From Phenylobacterium sp. (lineage in GTDB: Bacteria > Pseudomonadota > Alphaproteobacteria > Caulobacterales > Caulobacteraceae), in contig NZ_JAKRSA010000032.1 of NCBI RefSeq assembly GCF_022402485.1, positions 1 to 44,783 on the forward strand: a stretch of DNA of 44,783 bases, read 5' to 3'. The position numbers and the translations under genes are program-made. Position 1 is the first letter of the stretch. Each line of letters begins with the position of its first letter. Below are positions 22,839 through 31,238 of the stretch, one piece after another. The notes below the pieces were generated by a model, which saw nothing but the letters and a program-made list of their open reading frames with translations, was not told the DNA's origin and did not search any database.

Positions 22839-25784
22839 CTAGAAGCGCGCGTTGAGACCGACATAGTACTGGCGACCCAGGATGTCGCCATGGTTGCGGG
22901 TGGGGTAGGACGGCTCTTCGTCCGTCAGATTGATGACCCCGGCCCGCACCGTGTACTTGCCGAAATTGTACTGGCCCGAGACGCTGTGACGGATATTGCG
23001 CGGAATGATCGGGTTGGGATTGTTCTCGATGGTCGCCGTCGGCGCAGCCTTCACCTCGGGCAGGTAGATCATCGAATAGGTCAGACGCATCGGACCGCGA
23101 ACATGGCGGGCGTCAAACCGGGTGGTCCAGTCAGGATTGGCCACTGAGCCCTCCAGCCGAGCCTGGTCAAAGCCGGTCACCGAGGTTTCCAGCTTGGCGG
23201 TATGGGTTGCCTCCACCGAAAGGTCGAGATCGCCCCAGTCGGCGTCGCCGAAGAAACGGCCCGGCGCGAAGGTGTAGCCGGCGAAATAGGTCTCGCCGCG
23301 ATAGGTGACGAGGCCGGCGTTGAAGGTGGTGGTCTGGGCAGTCGCCGTCGCCCCGGTGGGGGTGCGGGTGAAGCGGCTGCAGATATCGGTCGGCTGCGGG
23401 CTGGTGTCGAAGCAGGTCGCCATGAAGTTCAGCGGGGTGAACGCCGACAGACCATCGGTCAGATCAACCTCCACCCGGTCAATGGCCACCGTCAGACCTG
23501 GCACAAAGGTCGGCTGGAAGATGAAGCCATAGGTCGTGGTGTCGGAGATCTCGTTACGCAGATCGGGGTTACCCCCCGTGGTGATCAGCGCCGCAGCGAA
23601 GTTCTCCGCCGGGTTCTGGAAGGTCGCCAAGGGGCCAAAGCCAGGATTGGCGGCAAACAGGGCCTGGCAGTTGGCAAGGCGGGTGGCCGGGGCCGGGCCG
23701 CCGCTGATCCGGTCCGCATCGCAGGGGTCCTGGCCGATGCTGCCCAGTGCGGTGCGGGACGGGGCCAGCAGCTGCTCGAGGGTGGGCGCGCGGAAGTTCC
23801 GGCTGAGCGAGCCGCGCAGGGTCAAGCCTTCGAAGACCCCCCAGCGCAAGCCCGCGCCCCAGACGTCCTCATCACCGGCCAGGGAGTTCTGCACCCGGCG
23901 CAGGGCACCTTCAAACTCCAGAGACTGGGCAAAGGGCAAGGTCAAGTCACCGCCCAGGATCGGGACCAACAGCTCGGCGGAGTACTCGTTGGTATTGTAT
24001 TCGCCCCGCGTGGCGACAGTCGGCACCCGAGAGCCCGTCAGGCCCTGCTGCGACGCCGGCAGCGGCACGAACTTGGCGTCCTCGGCGCGATGCTCATAGG
24101 CCAGCACGAACTGAACCGGGCCGGCCGGAAGGGTGAACAGGTCCCCGCCCAGGGTGGCCAGGAAGTTGTCCTGGACGTTGTAGAATTCCTGCCCGGTCAA
24201 GGTGGTGGCGTAGGCGCGGGCCTCAGCGGAGACATTGCCAGCGCCAAACGGGTTAATCGGCACGCAAGCCGCATCGTCATTGGCGGTGGTCGCGTCTGCG
24301 TTGATGGCGCAGACGATCGTTCCAGCGGTGTTGCGCACCGCATTGATGGCGTTGTTGAACCGGGCCGTGTTGACGCCAAAGGCCTCCTGACGGCCCTCGG
24401 TGACGCCGCGGCTGACGGTGGCGCTCCAGTAGAAGTTGCGCTCGGCGAGATCGAAGTCCCCTTCGAGGCCGGCCAGGACGCGGTAGCTCTCGGTGACCTG
24501 GGTCCCTTCGCGGGTCGGCAGCAGATCATCAAACCACTTGGACAGGAACAGCGGCGCGCCAGCGCCGAAGGCCGGACGCAGGGCGGTGAGCTGAGCCAGA
24601 GTTGCCGGCGACAGGAAGGCGTTCGTGCGCGTGAACGCGATGACGCCAGAGCCTGACGCCGCATTGTTCAACACGGTATTGCTGGACTGCACGGCGTAGG
24701 GGTCGGTGCCCTCAGTACGGCCATAGAGCATCTCGCCCGTCAGCCGGACGCGATCGGTCAGGTCATAGTGCCCGATGGCATTGACGCTGAACCGCTCGAT
24801 CCCGGTGCGCAGGGCGGCGAGCTCACGGTAGGTCAGGCCGTCGCCGCCGCTGGCGAAGGGCACCCCCTGGATGGAGCCGGGATTGAAGGCCGCGAGCGCT
24901 ACTGCAGAGGTGAACTGCTGGCCAAGCAGGAAGGCTGGCACCGGCGCCGGGGTGGTGAAAATCACCCCGTTGGGATTGAACTCCCAGAAGCGTGCGTCGA
25001 CGATTTCCCTAATGGAGGGGATGCCGTCCGTGCCTGAGGTGTTGGCCGGGTTTGGCACGGTGATGCGGGCGAGGTTGCTGCGGGGCCGGTCATAGTCGAG
25101 CAGAGAGTCGCTCTTGGACCACTCCAGATTCACCGCCAGATTGGCGCGATCATCCAGGAAGTTCTTACCGAAGGTGCCGCGCAGGCTGTGGACCGGGTAA
25201 TCGTTGCGTGAGGAGATGCCGGTCTGGGCATCCAGCACGACCCCTTCGAAGTCGGTCTTCAGCACATAGTTGATCACCCCGGCGATGGCGTCAGAGCCAT
25301 AGACCGCAGCGCCGCCGCCCTGCACCACCTCGACCCGGTCGAGCAGCCCCAGGGGGATCATGTTGGTGTCCACCGAGGAGCCGGCCAGACCATTGGACGA
25401 GGCGACGAAGCGCCGGCCGTTCACCAGGGTGAGGGTACGTCCGGGACCCAAGCCAAACAGGTTCGGGAACTGCTGGCCAGCGCCGGCCGCGGCACCCGAG
25501 CCAGGGGCGATGGGGAAGCTCGGGATGTTCGAGCTGATCTGGTTCATCAGATCGCCGGCCTGCACGACGCCACGGTCGGTGAAGGACTGCTGATCCACGG
25601 TGAGGACCGGCGCGGCGGTCTCAGTATCGACACGGCGGATCCGCGACCCGGTGACGACGATTTCCTGGACCTGCGTCTGCGCGCTCGTCTGCGCCGAGGC
25701 GGGCATGGCCGTCAGGGCCGCTGCCGCTGCAGCACCGAGCATGGTGGTGGCGAGCAGGCGCCCGCGGATCGACTGATAGCTCAT
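22839..25784 (-). CDS. TonB-dependent outer-membrane receptor
   Basis: This 981-residue receptor has a signal peptide (about 1-32, ending PASA-QT), a TonB box-like EIVVTGSRI near residue 40, a plug domain (about 50-170, with GRTLTLVNGRRFV and VEVVQGGGAAVYGSDAIAGVINYVLK) and a 22-strand-type barrel ending in an aromatic residue (YYVGLNARF). This class imports peptides, glycans and other ligands, not only siderophores. No FecI/FecR pair is adjacent. The start at 25784 has AGGGGG 6 nt upstream. Neighbouring peptidases and the amino-acid permease suggest a peptide ligand. A GCAT-N5-ATGC palindrome lies 212 bp upstream, suggesting shared control with the island's lrp genes. Confidence 0.93.
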   Translation of the reverse strand: MSYQSIRGRLLATTMLGAAAAAALTAMPASAQTSAQTQVQEIVVTGSRIRRVDTETAAPVLTVDQQSFTDRGVVQAGDLMNQISSNIPSFPIAPGSGAAAGAGQQFPNLFGLGPGRTLTLVNGRRFVASSNGLAGSSVDTNMIPLGLLDRVEVVQGGGAAVYGSDAIAGVINYVLKTDFEGVVLDAQTGISSRNDYPVHSLRGTFGKNFLDDRANLAVNLEWSKSDSLLDYDRPRSNLARITVPNPANTSGTDGIPSIREIVDARFWEFNPNGVIFTTPAPVPAFLLGQQFTSAVALAAFNPGSIQGVPFASGGDGLTYRELAALRTGIERFSVNAIGHYDLTDRVRLTGEMLYGRTEGTDPYAVQSSNTVLNNAASGSGVIAFTRTNAFLSPATLAQLTALRPAFGAGAPLFLSKWFDDLLPTREGTQVTESYRVLAGLEGDFDLAERNFYWSATVSRGVTEGRQEAFGVNTARFNNAINAVRNTAGTIVCAINADATTANDDAACVPINPFGAGNVSAEARAYATTLTGQEFYNVQDNFLATLGGDLFTLPAGPVQFVLAYEHRAEDAKFVPLPASQQGLTGSRVPTVATRGEYNTNEYSAELLVPILGGDLTLPFAQSLEFEGALRRVQNSLAGDEDVWGAGLRWGVFEGLTLRGSLSRNFRAPTLEQLLAPSRTALGSIGQDPCDADRISGGPAPATRLANCQALFAANPGFGPLATFQNPAENFAAALITTGGNPDLRNEISDTTTYGFIFQPTFVPGLTVAIDRVEVDLTDGLSAFTPLNFMATCFDTSPQPTDICSRFTRTPTGATATAQTTTFNAGLVTYRGETYFAGYTFAPGRFFGDADWGDLDLSVEATHTAKLETSVTGFDQARLEGSVANPDWTTRFDARHVRGPMRLTYSMIYLPEVKAAPTATIENNPNPIIPRNIRHSVSGQYNFGKYTVRAGVINLTDEEPSYPTRNHGDILGRQYYVGLNARF

Positions 25785-25995
25785 TGCATCCCCCTGTGGC
25801 CGAAGCGGCCCCCAACATCCCAAGAACCTCCCGCCGTGGCGCCCCATCTTCTGTGTCCTGGGGGCGTCCGCCGGAACCGGAGGCACGTGACTGCAGTCCT
25901 GCCCAGCCTAGCCAGACAGGCGCGGTTTTTCTTTTCGAAAGGCCAAGCGTCACTGGCCCGTCGCAAATCGTTTATGCAGTTGGCCCGGAGCCGCC

Positions 25996-26008
25996 GCATG
26001 GCCAATGC
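25996..26008. promoter_or_regulatory. GCAT-N5-ATGC palindrome upstream of the TonB receptor
   Basis: GCATGGCCAATGC is an exact 4-5-4 palindrome in the 286-bp gap between the aminotransferase stop and the receptor start. A looser related element, GCAAATCGTTTATGC (25963-25977), has its centre about 32 bp away towards the receptor. This resembles the 31-bp pairing seen at the lrp genes. No clear -35/-10 boxes were recognised in this gap. Confidence 0.5.
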
Positions 26009-26070
26009 GATGGTCCGGCCAAGGCCGACTGTCGCATCCAAGGGCCTGATCGCTGGGATGCTCCCGGCTG

Positions 26071-27240
26071 TCATGCGGCGGCCCGCAGGCGCAGAAGGGC
26101 ACTGTGGAGGCGCGTAAGGCCGGCGTCGAGGGCCGCAGCGTCGCCGCCAAAGCCGATCCGGATGTGACCGGGCTGGCCAAAGAACTCGCCGGGCGCGACC
26201 ACGATCTGTTCGCTGGACCAGAGCCAGGAGGCCAGGCTCAGGCTGTCGCTGACCCCCACCACCCGGGGGAAATACATGCAGCCAAAGGTGGGCAGGTCGC
26301 CGAGGATCAATCCATCGGTCACCATCCTTCTGGCATGCGCGGCCAGCACCGGACGGGCGGCATCCAGCACCCCGCGCCAGTGGGCCTCGAACGGCGCCAT
26401 GTCCTCAAGCACAAGGGCGCCGATGGCGTGGGTCAGCTTGGAGACCCCGAGATCACCCTGGGGATTGGCCGCCTGGATCGCCGCGATATTGGCCCGCGAG
26501 CCCACGGCCCAGCCGCACTTCAAGGCAAACAGCCCCTGAACCTTGGTCAGACTGCCGGCGCTGATGAACACATCTGAGATGCGGACCGCCGAGCCCACAT
26601 CGGCGAAGTCGGCATAAACCTCATCGATCAGAACCTTCGCACCGACCCTGGCGGCGATCTCCCCGATGCCCTGCAAGGTCTGGGCGTCCAAGATCGCGCC
26701 AGAAGGGTTATGCACCTGGGTCAACAGGATCAGCCGGGTATCGGGCCGGACAAGGGCCGCGAGCTCATCCAGATCAATCGCAAAGTCAGGCGCCCGGCGC
26801 GGCAGGGGGGTAACCCGGGCCCGGGCGTCCTGGGCCAGGGCGGGCAAGAGATCAAAGGCCGGTGCCTCCACGATCACATGGTCGCCCGCCGCGACGAAGG
26901 CGCGCATGGCCATGCCCATGGCGCTGGTGGCGCCGGTGGTGCAGATCACCTGATCGGGGTGAACCCCGTGCCGGTCAGCGACGGCAGCGGCCACAAAACG
27001 GTTCCCGCCGGCAAAGGTGCTCTCATATCGATCGGTGACGCCACCTGCGAAAGCGCGGCGAACGACGGTCGCCAGCAGCTCGGTGGGCTCCTTGATGGTG
27101 GAGTCAAACAGGACCGCAGCCCGGGGCTCAGCAGCAACCGCACGCAGGACCTCACGGACCCAGGCGGTGTAGCCGCCCTCCAACCCCGAGCGGAACCCGT
27201 GCTGGGGGGAAGAGCTCAGCCGCGCTATCGCTGAATTCAA
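26071..27240 (-). CDS. Class I/II PLP-dependent aminotransferase
   Basis: This fold-type I aminotransferase of about 389 residues has the substrate/cofactor motifs in order: CTTGATSAM, VHNPSG (Asn178), IDEVYADF (Asp206), the PLP lysine in SAGSLTKVQG (Lys233) and the substrate-carboxylate arginine in HIRIGFGG. It is cytoplasmic; there is no export signal. The start is uncertain. The frame stays open to 27396, only 6 bp from the divergent lrp start, but the extra N-terminus looks non-coding. A TTG at 27240 preceded by GGGGAAG is preferred. It probably transaminates an amino acid delivered by the island's peptidases and permease. Substrate unknown. Confidence 0.8.
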   Translation of the reverse strand: MNSAIARLSSSPQHGFRSGLEGGYTAWVREVLRAVAAEPRAAVLFDSTIKEPTELLATVVRRAFAGGVTDRYESTFAGGNRFVAAAVADRHGVHPDQVICTTGATSAMGMAMRAFVAAGDHVIVEAPAFDLLPALAQDARARVTPLPRRAPDFAIDLDELAALVRPDTRLILLTQVHNPSGAILDAQTLQGIGEIAARVGAKVLIDEVYADFADVGSAVRISDVFISAGSLTKVQGLFALKCGWAVGSRANIAAIQAANPQGDLGVSKLTHAIGALVLEDMAPFEAHWRGVLDAARPVLAAHARRMVTDGLILGDLPTFGCMYFPRVVGVSDSLSLASWLWSSEQIVVAPGEFFGQPGHIRIGFGGDAAALDAGLTRLHSALLRLRAAA

Positions 27241-27269
27241 GGCCGCTTCCCCATGGCCTGCACTCCTTG

Positions 27270-27290
27270 ACCTGCCAGAATGCGGCAGGT
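27270..27290. promoter_or_regulatory. 21-bp inverted repeat upstream of the aminotransferase
   Basis: ACCTGCC-N7-GGCAGGT has perfect 7-bp arms. It lies 30-50 bp upstream of the proposed aminotransferase start, in its promoter or leader. It could be an operator for a different regulator or an RNA hairpin that occludes initiation. Confidence 0.4.
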
Positions 27291-27343
27291 GCCCAAGAGC
27301 CGATCCTAGTTTTGGGGCGTGGTTTTTCTTGCCTTTGTGTTCC

Positions 27344-27405
27344 TTGACAGGGGTAATTTCCGCATCCGCTATGCTCAGTGAGAGATGCGGAGACATAAGA
27401 TATGC
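27344..27405 (+). promoter_or_regulatory. Promoter and paired operator of the first lrp gene
   Basis: A TTGACA -35 box (27344-27349) is followed 12 nt later by GCATCCGCTATGC (27362-27374), an exact GCAT-N5-ATGC palindrome that covers the -10 region. A second, slightly degenerate copy, ACATAAGATATGC (27393-27405), overlaps the start codon exactly 31 bp further on. The same three-part layout with the same distances precedes the second lrp gene. Occupation of both sites would block transcription and translation start, consistent with autorepression. Confidence 0.6.
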
Positions 27406-27884
27406 CGGCGGCTCTGGATGCGATCGACCTCAAGATCCTCGACCTCATGCAAAAGGACGCCTCGCTCTCCACAGCGGAAATGGCCGAGCGCGTAGGGTTG
27501 TCCCAGTCCCCTTGCTGGCGACGGATCCAGCGCCTGAAGGATGAGGGTTACATCAAGGCGACCGTGGCCATCCTCGATCGCCAATTGTTGGGCTTCAAGA
27601 TGCAGGTCTTTGCTCAGGTGAAGATGACAACCCTCACCGACCAGGAGCGCGAAGGCTTCTACAAGGCCATCCACGACATCCCGGAAATCCTGGAGTGCTA
27701 TGCGGTCTTCGGAGAGATGGACTGCATGATGAAGGTCCTGGCCCCAGACGTGAACTGGTACCAGGACTTCATCTTTTCGACGATCCTGAAGCTGCCCGGT
27801 GTGGTCGACGTCCGGTCCATCGTCACCCTGTCGGAATCCAAGTCGACCACTGCTGTGCCCCTGCGCCACCGCCAGTTTCGCTGA
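27402..27884 (+). CDS. Lrp/AsnC-family transcriptional regulator, copy 1
   Basis: This 160-residue regulator has an N-terminal winged helix-turn-helix (about 6-60; recognition region VGLSQSPCWRRIQRLK) and a C-terminal RAM/AsnC ligand-binding domain (about 68-150). It is about 76% identical by hand count (121/160) to the gene at 31235, with an identical recognition helix. Lrp-type proteins sense amino acids and form octamers that bind phased palindromes. GGAG at 27389-27392 is the ribosome site. It is divergent from the class I aminotransferase and upstream of two S10 carboxypeptidase genes, so it likely controls both sides and itself. The effector is unknown, presumably an amino acid released by the pathway. 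Confidence 0.93.
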   Translation: MPAALDAIDLKILDLMQKDASLSTAEMAERVGLSQSPCWRRIQRLKDEGYIKATVAILDRQLLGFKMQVFAQVKMTTLTDQEREGFYKAIHDIPEILECYAVFGEMDCMMKVLAPDVNWYQDFIFSTILKLPGVVDVRSIVTLSESKSTTAVPLRHRQFR

Positions 27885-27891
27885 GCGCCTC

Positions 27892-27904
27892 GCATAGCCT
27901 ATCC
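27892..27904. promoter_or_regulatory. Degenerate copy of the Lrp-type palindrome
   Basis: GCATAGCCTATCC matches GCAT-N5-ATGC except for one right-arm base. It lies 93 bp upstream of S10 copy 2. Being a single, imperfect match, it may be fortuitous. Confidence 0.3.
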
Positions 27905-27996
27905 AAGAGGCCCCCAGGGCTTGGCGGACAAGGGCAAGATAATTCCGCCTCGCACCGCTAAACTCGGCGCAAAACAGGGCACAGGGGACAGGGGCC

Positions 27997-29496
27997 ATGA
28001 CCTCCATTGGACGGCGACTTCTGCTGGTGGGGGCGTGCCTTGCCCTCTGTGTCGGTGCGGCTCAGGCCCAGACGCCGCTGCCGCCGCAACTGGGGCCTGT
28101 GAACCTCAGCACCCCGGTGGTCACCACCCACAAGGGTGTCTTCAACGGCAAGCGGGTCACTTATCAGGCCCGGGTCGAGGCCTTTGACCTGCCCGGCCCC
28201 GACGGGGGACCCGGCGTTCGGCTGGTAACCACCGCCTATGTGGCCACCGGCACCTTGGCCAGCCCCAAGCGCCCGGTGATCTTCGTCTTCAACGGCGGCC
28301 CCATCTCGCCGTCGCCCTATCTGCACATGGGGGCTTTCGGCCCCCGGCGGCTGGCGGTCCCTGACGACCTGAGCGCCGACCCGGCCACCTTTGAGATCGT
28401 CGACAATCCCTACACCGTGCTTGATGTGGCCGACCTGGTGTTTTTCGATCCCGCCGGAACCGGCTTCAGCCGCTTCGCTGAGGGCGTTGATCCCGAGACC
28501 TACTTCTCCGTTGAGGCCGACGCTCGCCAGCTGACGGACTTCGTGGTCGCCTGGTCCAAGGCCCATGGCCGCGAAGCCTCCCCCAAGCATCTGTTTGGCG
28601 AAAGCTATGGCACGATCCGCGCGGCGGTCGCCGCCAACCAGATCCAGAAACTGCCGCAGGACCAGAACCTGCAAAGCGTGGTCTTCATGGGCCAGGCGAT
28701 CAACATCGTCGAATACGTCCAGCGGCCCATGAACATCATCAGCTACGTGGTCTCCCTACCGACTCTGGCGGCGACGGCCTGGTGGCATGGCAAGGCCGAC
28801 CTGGGCGGTCAGGACTTCGAGACCTGGATGGCGGAGATGCGGCTGTTTGCCCGGACCGACTATCTGACCGCCCTGGCCCAGGGCGACGATCTCGATGCCG
28901 CAACCAGGGCAAAGGTTGCCGCCCGGCTGGAGGCCTATAGCGGCATTCCGGCCAGCTTCTATGTGGACAACAATCTGCGCATCACCAAAGAGCGCTACCG
29001 GGTTGAGCTGTTCAAGGATCAGGGCCTGACCATCGGCATGTCTGATGCCCGCTATGTGGGCCCATCCTCAGCGCCAGGCGAGCGGGCCGCCGACCCGTCG
29101 CGGGTGATCCCCCAGGCGCTCATCGCAGCCTTCGACACCTATGCCCGGGAGACCCTCAAGGTCGACGGGATCGGGACCTACAACACCCGCTCGCCGGTGA
29201 CCCGAGGCTGGCGTTATGCGGAAGGCCCTGCTTCCCCCTTTTCTGACTATCCCTTTATGAGCGCCGTCAGCGAAGTGTTTGCCCTGAACCCGACCTTCCG
29301 GGTGCTCATGGCCAATGGGCATCAGGATACTCAGACGACCACCGGGGCCATGGACTATGGCCTGGCGCTTTCAGGCTGGCCCAAGGACCGGGCGAGCGCC
29401 AAGAGCTACCAGGGGGGCCATATGGCCTATTCCATCGAGGCGAGCCTGGCGGAGATGATGGTCGATGTCCGCGCCCTTGTGACGGTGGCTCCATGA
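27997..29496 (+). CDS. Secreted S10-type serine carboxypeptidase, copy 2 (altered oxyanion motif)
   Basis: This 499-residue exported protein has a signal peptide (ending near AQA-QT, residue 25). The nucleophile is Ser203 in GESYG, the candidate acid is Asp in ANGHQDTQT and the His is in QGGHMAY. The usual oxyanion motif NGGPGSSS reads NGGPISPS (residues 99-106): the last glycine and two serines are changed, which may shift specificity or weaken catalysis. The ribosome site is AGGGG before the ATG. It lies 112 bp after lrp copy 1, and its stop overlaps the start of copy 3 (ATGA). The two form one operon and may act on different peptide ends or as a complex. Confidence 0.88.
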   Translation: MTSIGRRLLLVGACLALCVGAAQAQTPLPPQLGPVNLSTPVVTTHKGVFNGKRVTYQARVEAFDLPGPDGGPGVRLVTTAYVATGTLASPKRPVIFVFNGGPISPSPYLHMGAFGPRRLAVPDDLSADPATFEIVDNPYTVLDVADLVFFDPAGTGFSRFAEGVDPETYFSVEADARQLTDFVVAWSKAHGREASPKHLFGESYGTIRAAVAANQIQKLPQDQNLQSVVFMGQAINIVEYVQRPMNIISYVVSLPTLAATAWWHGKADLGGQDFETWMAEMRLFARTDYLTALAQGDDLDAATRAKVAARLEAYSGIPASFYVDNNLRITKERYRVELFKDQGLTIGMSDARYVGPSSAPGERAADPSRVIPQALIAAFDTYARETLKVDGIGTYNTRSPVTRGWRYAEGPASPFSDYPFMSAVSEVFALNPTFRVLMANGHQDTQTTTGAMDYGLALSGWPKDRASAKSYQGGHMAYSIEASLAEMMVDVRALVTVAP

Positions 29497-30992
29497 GGCG
29501 AGCTCTTCGTTCCCTCACCGGGCTCCTGGCTGCGGCCCTTCTATCCTTTGGCTTTGGTCCGGCAATGGCTGAAACGGCGGCGGCACCCAAGAGCTTCACC
29601 ACGTCGCATTCCGGCATCTTCGGCGGCCGCAAAGTCTCCTATGTGGCCACCCTTGGCGAGACGATCCTGCGGGACACCAAGGGGGTACCGGCCGCCAGTC
29701 TGTTCGCGTTCAGCTATGTCGAAACCTCGGCCCGCGCCAATCGCCCCGTGGTCTTCATCTTTAATGGTGGGCCGGGCTCATCCTCGGTATGGCTGCACCT
29801 AGGGATGGCGGGTCCCCGGCAGGTGGACTTTGACGACGAGGTCAATCCCCCGACCGTTCCGCCGTTTGCCCTGCGTGACAATCCCAATGCCCTGCTGGAT
29901 GTCGCTGACCTGGTGTTCATCGACCCCCCCGGCACCGGTTATAGCCGGGTGCTGCCCGAGGGTCGGACCGAGGACTATTACGGCGTCAATCAGGATGCCC
30001 GGGCCGTCGCCCAATTCATCAGCGAGTGGCTGACCCGGAATAACCGCTGGAATTCCCCCAAGTTCATTATGGGGGAGAGCTATGGAGCGACCCGGGCGGC
30101 AGCCTTGGCCACCACCTTGATGGGTGGCCCTACCTCGCCCTCTGGTGAGCTTGGCGCGGTGACCTTGAACGGGATCCTGGTGGTCGGCCCCTCCATGGGC
30201 GGCCCCGTGGGCGACCACCTCTATGGCGCCAACCTCTCTGCCATGGCCGCGACGGCCTGGTATCACATGCCAGAGCGCCGCAACGGGCAGAGCCTGGAGG
30301 ATGTGGTCCAAAGCGCCCGTGACCTGGCGGCCGGCCCCTATATGCGGGCCCTCTATATGGGGACCGCCCTGCCCACCGCCGAGCGGGACGACCTGCTGGT
30401 CAAGCTGACGGCCCTGACGGGCGTGTCGTCAGACGTCTGGGTCGCTAATGGTTTGCGCATCGGGCTTGGTGCCTATGGCCGCGAGCTGCTCAAGGCCAGG
30501 GGCCTGCAGGTCGGCGCCTATGACAGCCGCTATGTCCTGCCCCTGAAGGCGGCTGGCAACGATCCGGTGGCCGATGATCCGGCCATGGGCCAGTACACCC
30601 CGGCGTTTGTGGGTGCCATGAACAGCTATCTGTCGAATGAGCTGAAGGTGCGGATGACCACGCCCTACATCCCCATCGCCTTCACCGAGGTGAACTCCAA
30701 GTGGGACTACGGCCCTGGTGGCCTGAGAGGCCGCAACAACGCCGTCGAATTTGCCGCCGCCCTGCGGCGCAACCCCGCCCTCAGGCTGTTCATCGCGGCG
30801 GGCCACTATGACCTGGTCACCACGCTCGGCGCTGCCGAATACGGCTTCAACCAGGTGGACCTGCCGGCCGAGCGCGTGGTGCTGAAGGCCTATCCGTCGG
30901 GCCACATGCCCTATCTGGGGGAAGAGAGCGCCCGGGCCCTGGCCGAAGACGTCCGCGCCTTCCTGAGGCAGGCGTCCCAGAGCGCACCTTAG
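29493..30992 (+). CDS. Secreted S10-type serine carboxypeptidase, copy 3
   Basis: This 499-residue protein has a signal peptide (MRRALRSLTGLLAAALLSFG onward, cleaved near AMA-ET, residue 27). The standard S10 elements are intact: NGGPGSSS (91-98), nucleophile Ser196 in GESYG, Asp in AAGHYDLVTT and His in PSGHMPYL. It would cleave C-terminal residues from peptides in the periplasm. The start overlaps the stop of copy 2 by 4 bp and its own ribosome site is weak, so translation is probably coupled. Same length as copy 2, and clearly related to it and to copy 1 at 13930. No hairpin with a T-tract follows. Confidence 0.92.
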   Translation: MRRALRSLTGLLAAALLSFGFGPAMAETAAAPKSFTTSHSGIFGGRKVSYVATLGETILRDTKGVPAASLFAFSYVETSARANRPVVFIFNGGPGSSSVWLHLGMAGPRQVDFDDEVNPPTVPPFALRDNPNALLDVADLVFIDPPGTGYSRVLPEGRTEDYYGVNQDARAVAQFISEWLTRNNRWNSPKFIMGESYGATRAAALATTLMGGPTSPSGELGAVTLNGILVVGPSMGGPVGDHLYGANLSAMAATAWYHMPERRNGQSLEDVVQSARDLAAGPYMRALYMGTALPTAERDDLLVKLTALTGVSSDVWVANGLRIGLGAYGRELLKARGLQVGAYDSRYVLPLKAAGNDPVADDPAMGQYTPAFVGAMNSYLSNELKVRMTTPYIPIAFTEVNSKWDYGPGGLRGRNNAVEFAAALRRNPALRLFIAAGHYDLVTTLGAAEYGFNQVDLPAERVVLKAYPSGHMPYLGEESARALAEDVRAFLRQASQSAP

Positions 30993-31176
30993 ACACCGGC
31001 CGTATAAAGGCTTCGCTCGGCAGTTCGAAGTTTGCCCTGGACGCCGGAGTGTTCCGCTGCGAGCTGCTTAAGAACGGCTATGAAGTGCTCGTGTTCACCT
31101 GCGCGCTGAGTTCGACAGCTTTGTACTGAAGTTCAGGCGGTGCAGATGCATCGGCAGCGGCCACTGCGAGATTGCC

Positions 31177-31238
31177 TTGACAGCGACCATATCGGCATCT
31201 GCTATGCGCACTCTTGCCATGTGGAGCATAAGCTATGC
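31177..31238 (+). promoter_or_regulatory. Promoter and paired operator of the second lrp gene
   Basis: TTGACA (31177-31182), then 12 nt later GCATCTGCTATGC (31195-31207), then exactly 31 bp on GCATAAGCTATGC (31226-31238), which contains the ATG of the lrp gene. Both palindromes are exact 4-5-4 copies. The arrangement repeats that of the first lrp gene base for base in spacing. The rest of the 242-bp gap (30993-31234) shows no gene; a perfect 8-bp palindrome GATGCATC lies at 31145-31152. Confidence 0.65.

Noticed and set aside
23202..24656. A 484-codon open frame antisense to the TonB receptor
   Set aside because: It is a shadow of the receptor gene: high G+C content keeps the opposite frame open, the translated protein is Gly/Arg/Gln rich without any family features, and the receptor frame is unmistakable.
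25031..25048. TTGGCACGGTGATGCGG, resembling a sigma-54 promoter
   Set aside because: It has TGCG instead of TTGC at the -12 position and lies inside the TonB receptor coding sequence, antisense to it.
29036..29048. GCATGTCTGATGC, an exact match to the GCAT-N5-ATGC palindrome
   Set aside because: It lies deep inside S10 copy 2, encodes conserved-looking residues, and has a centre unlike the NNRCT form of the promoter copies, so it is most likely a chance match.
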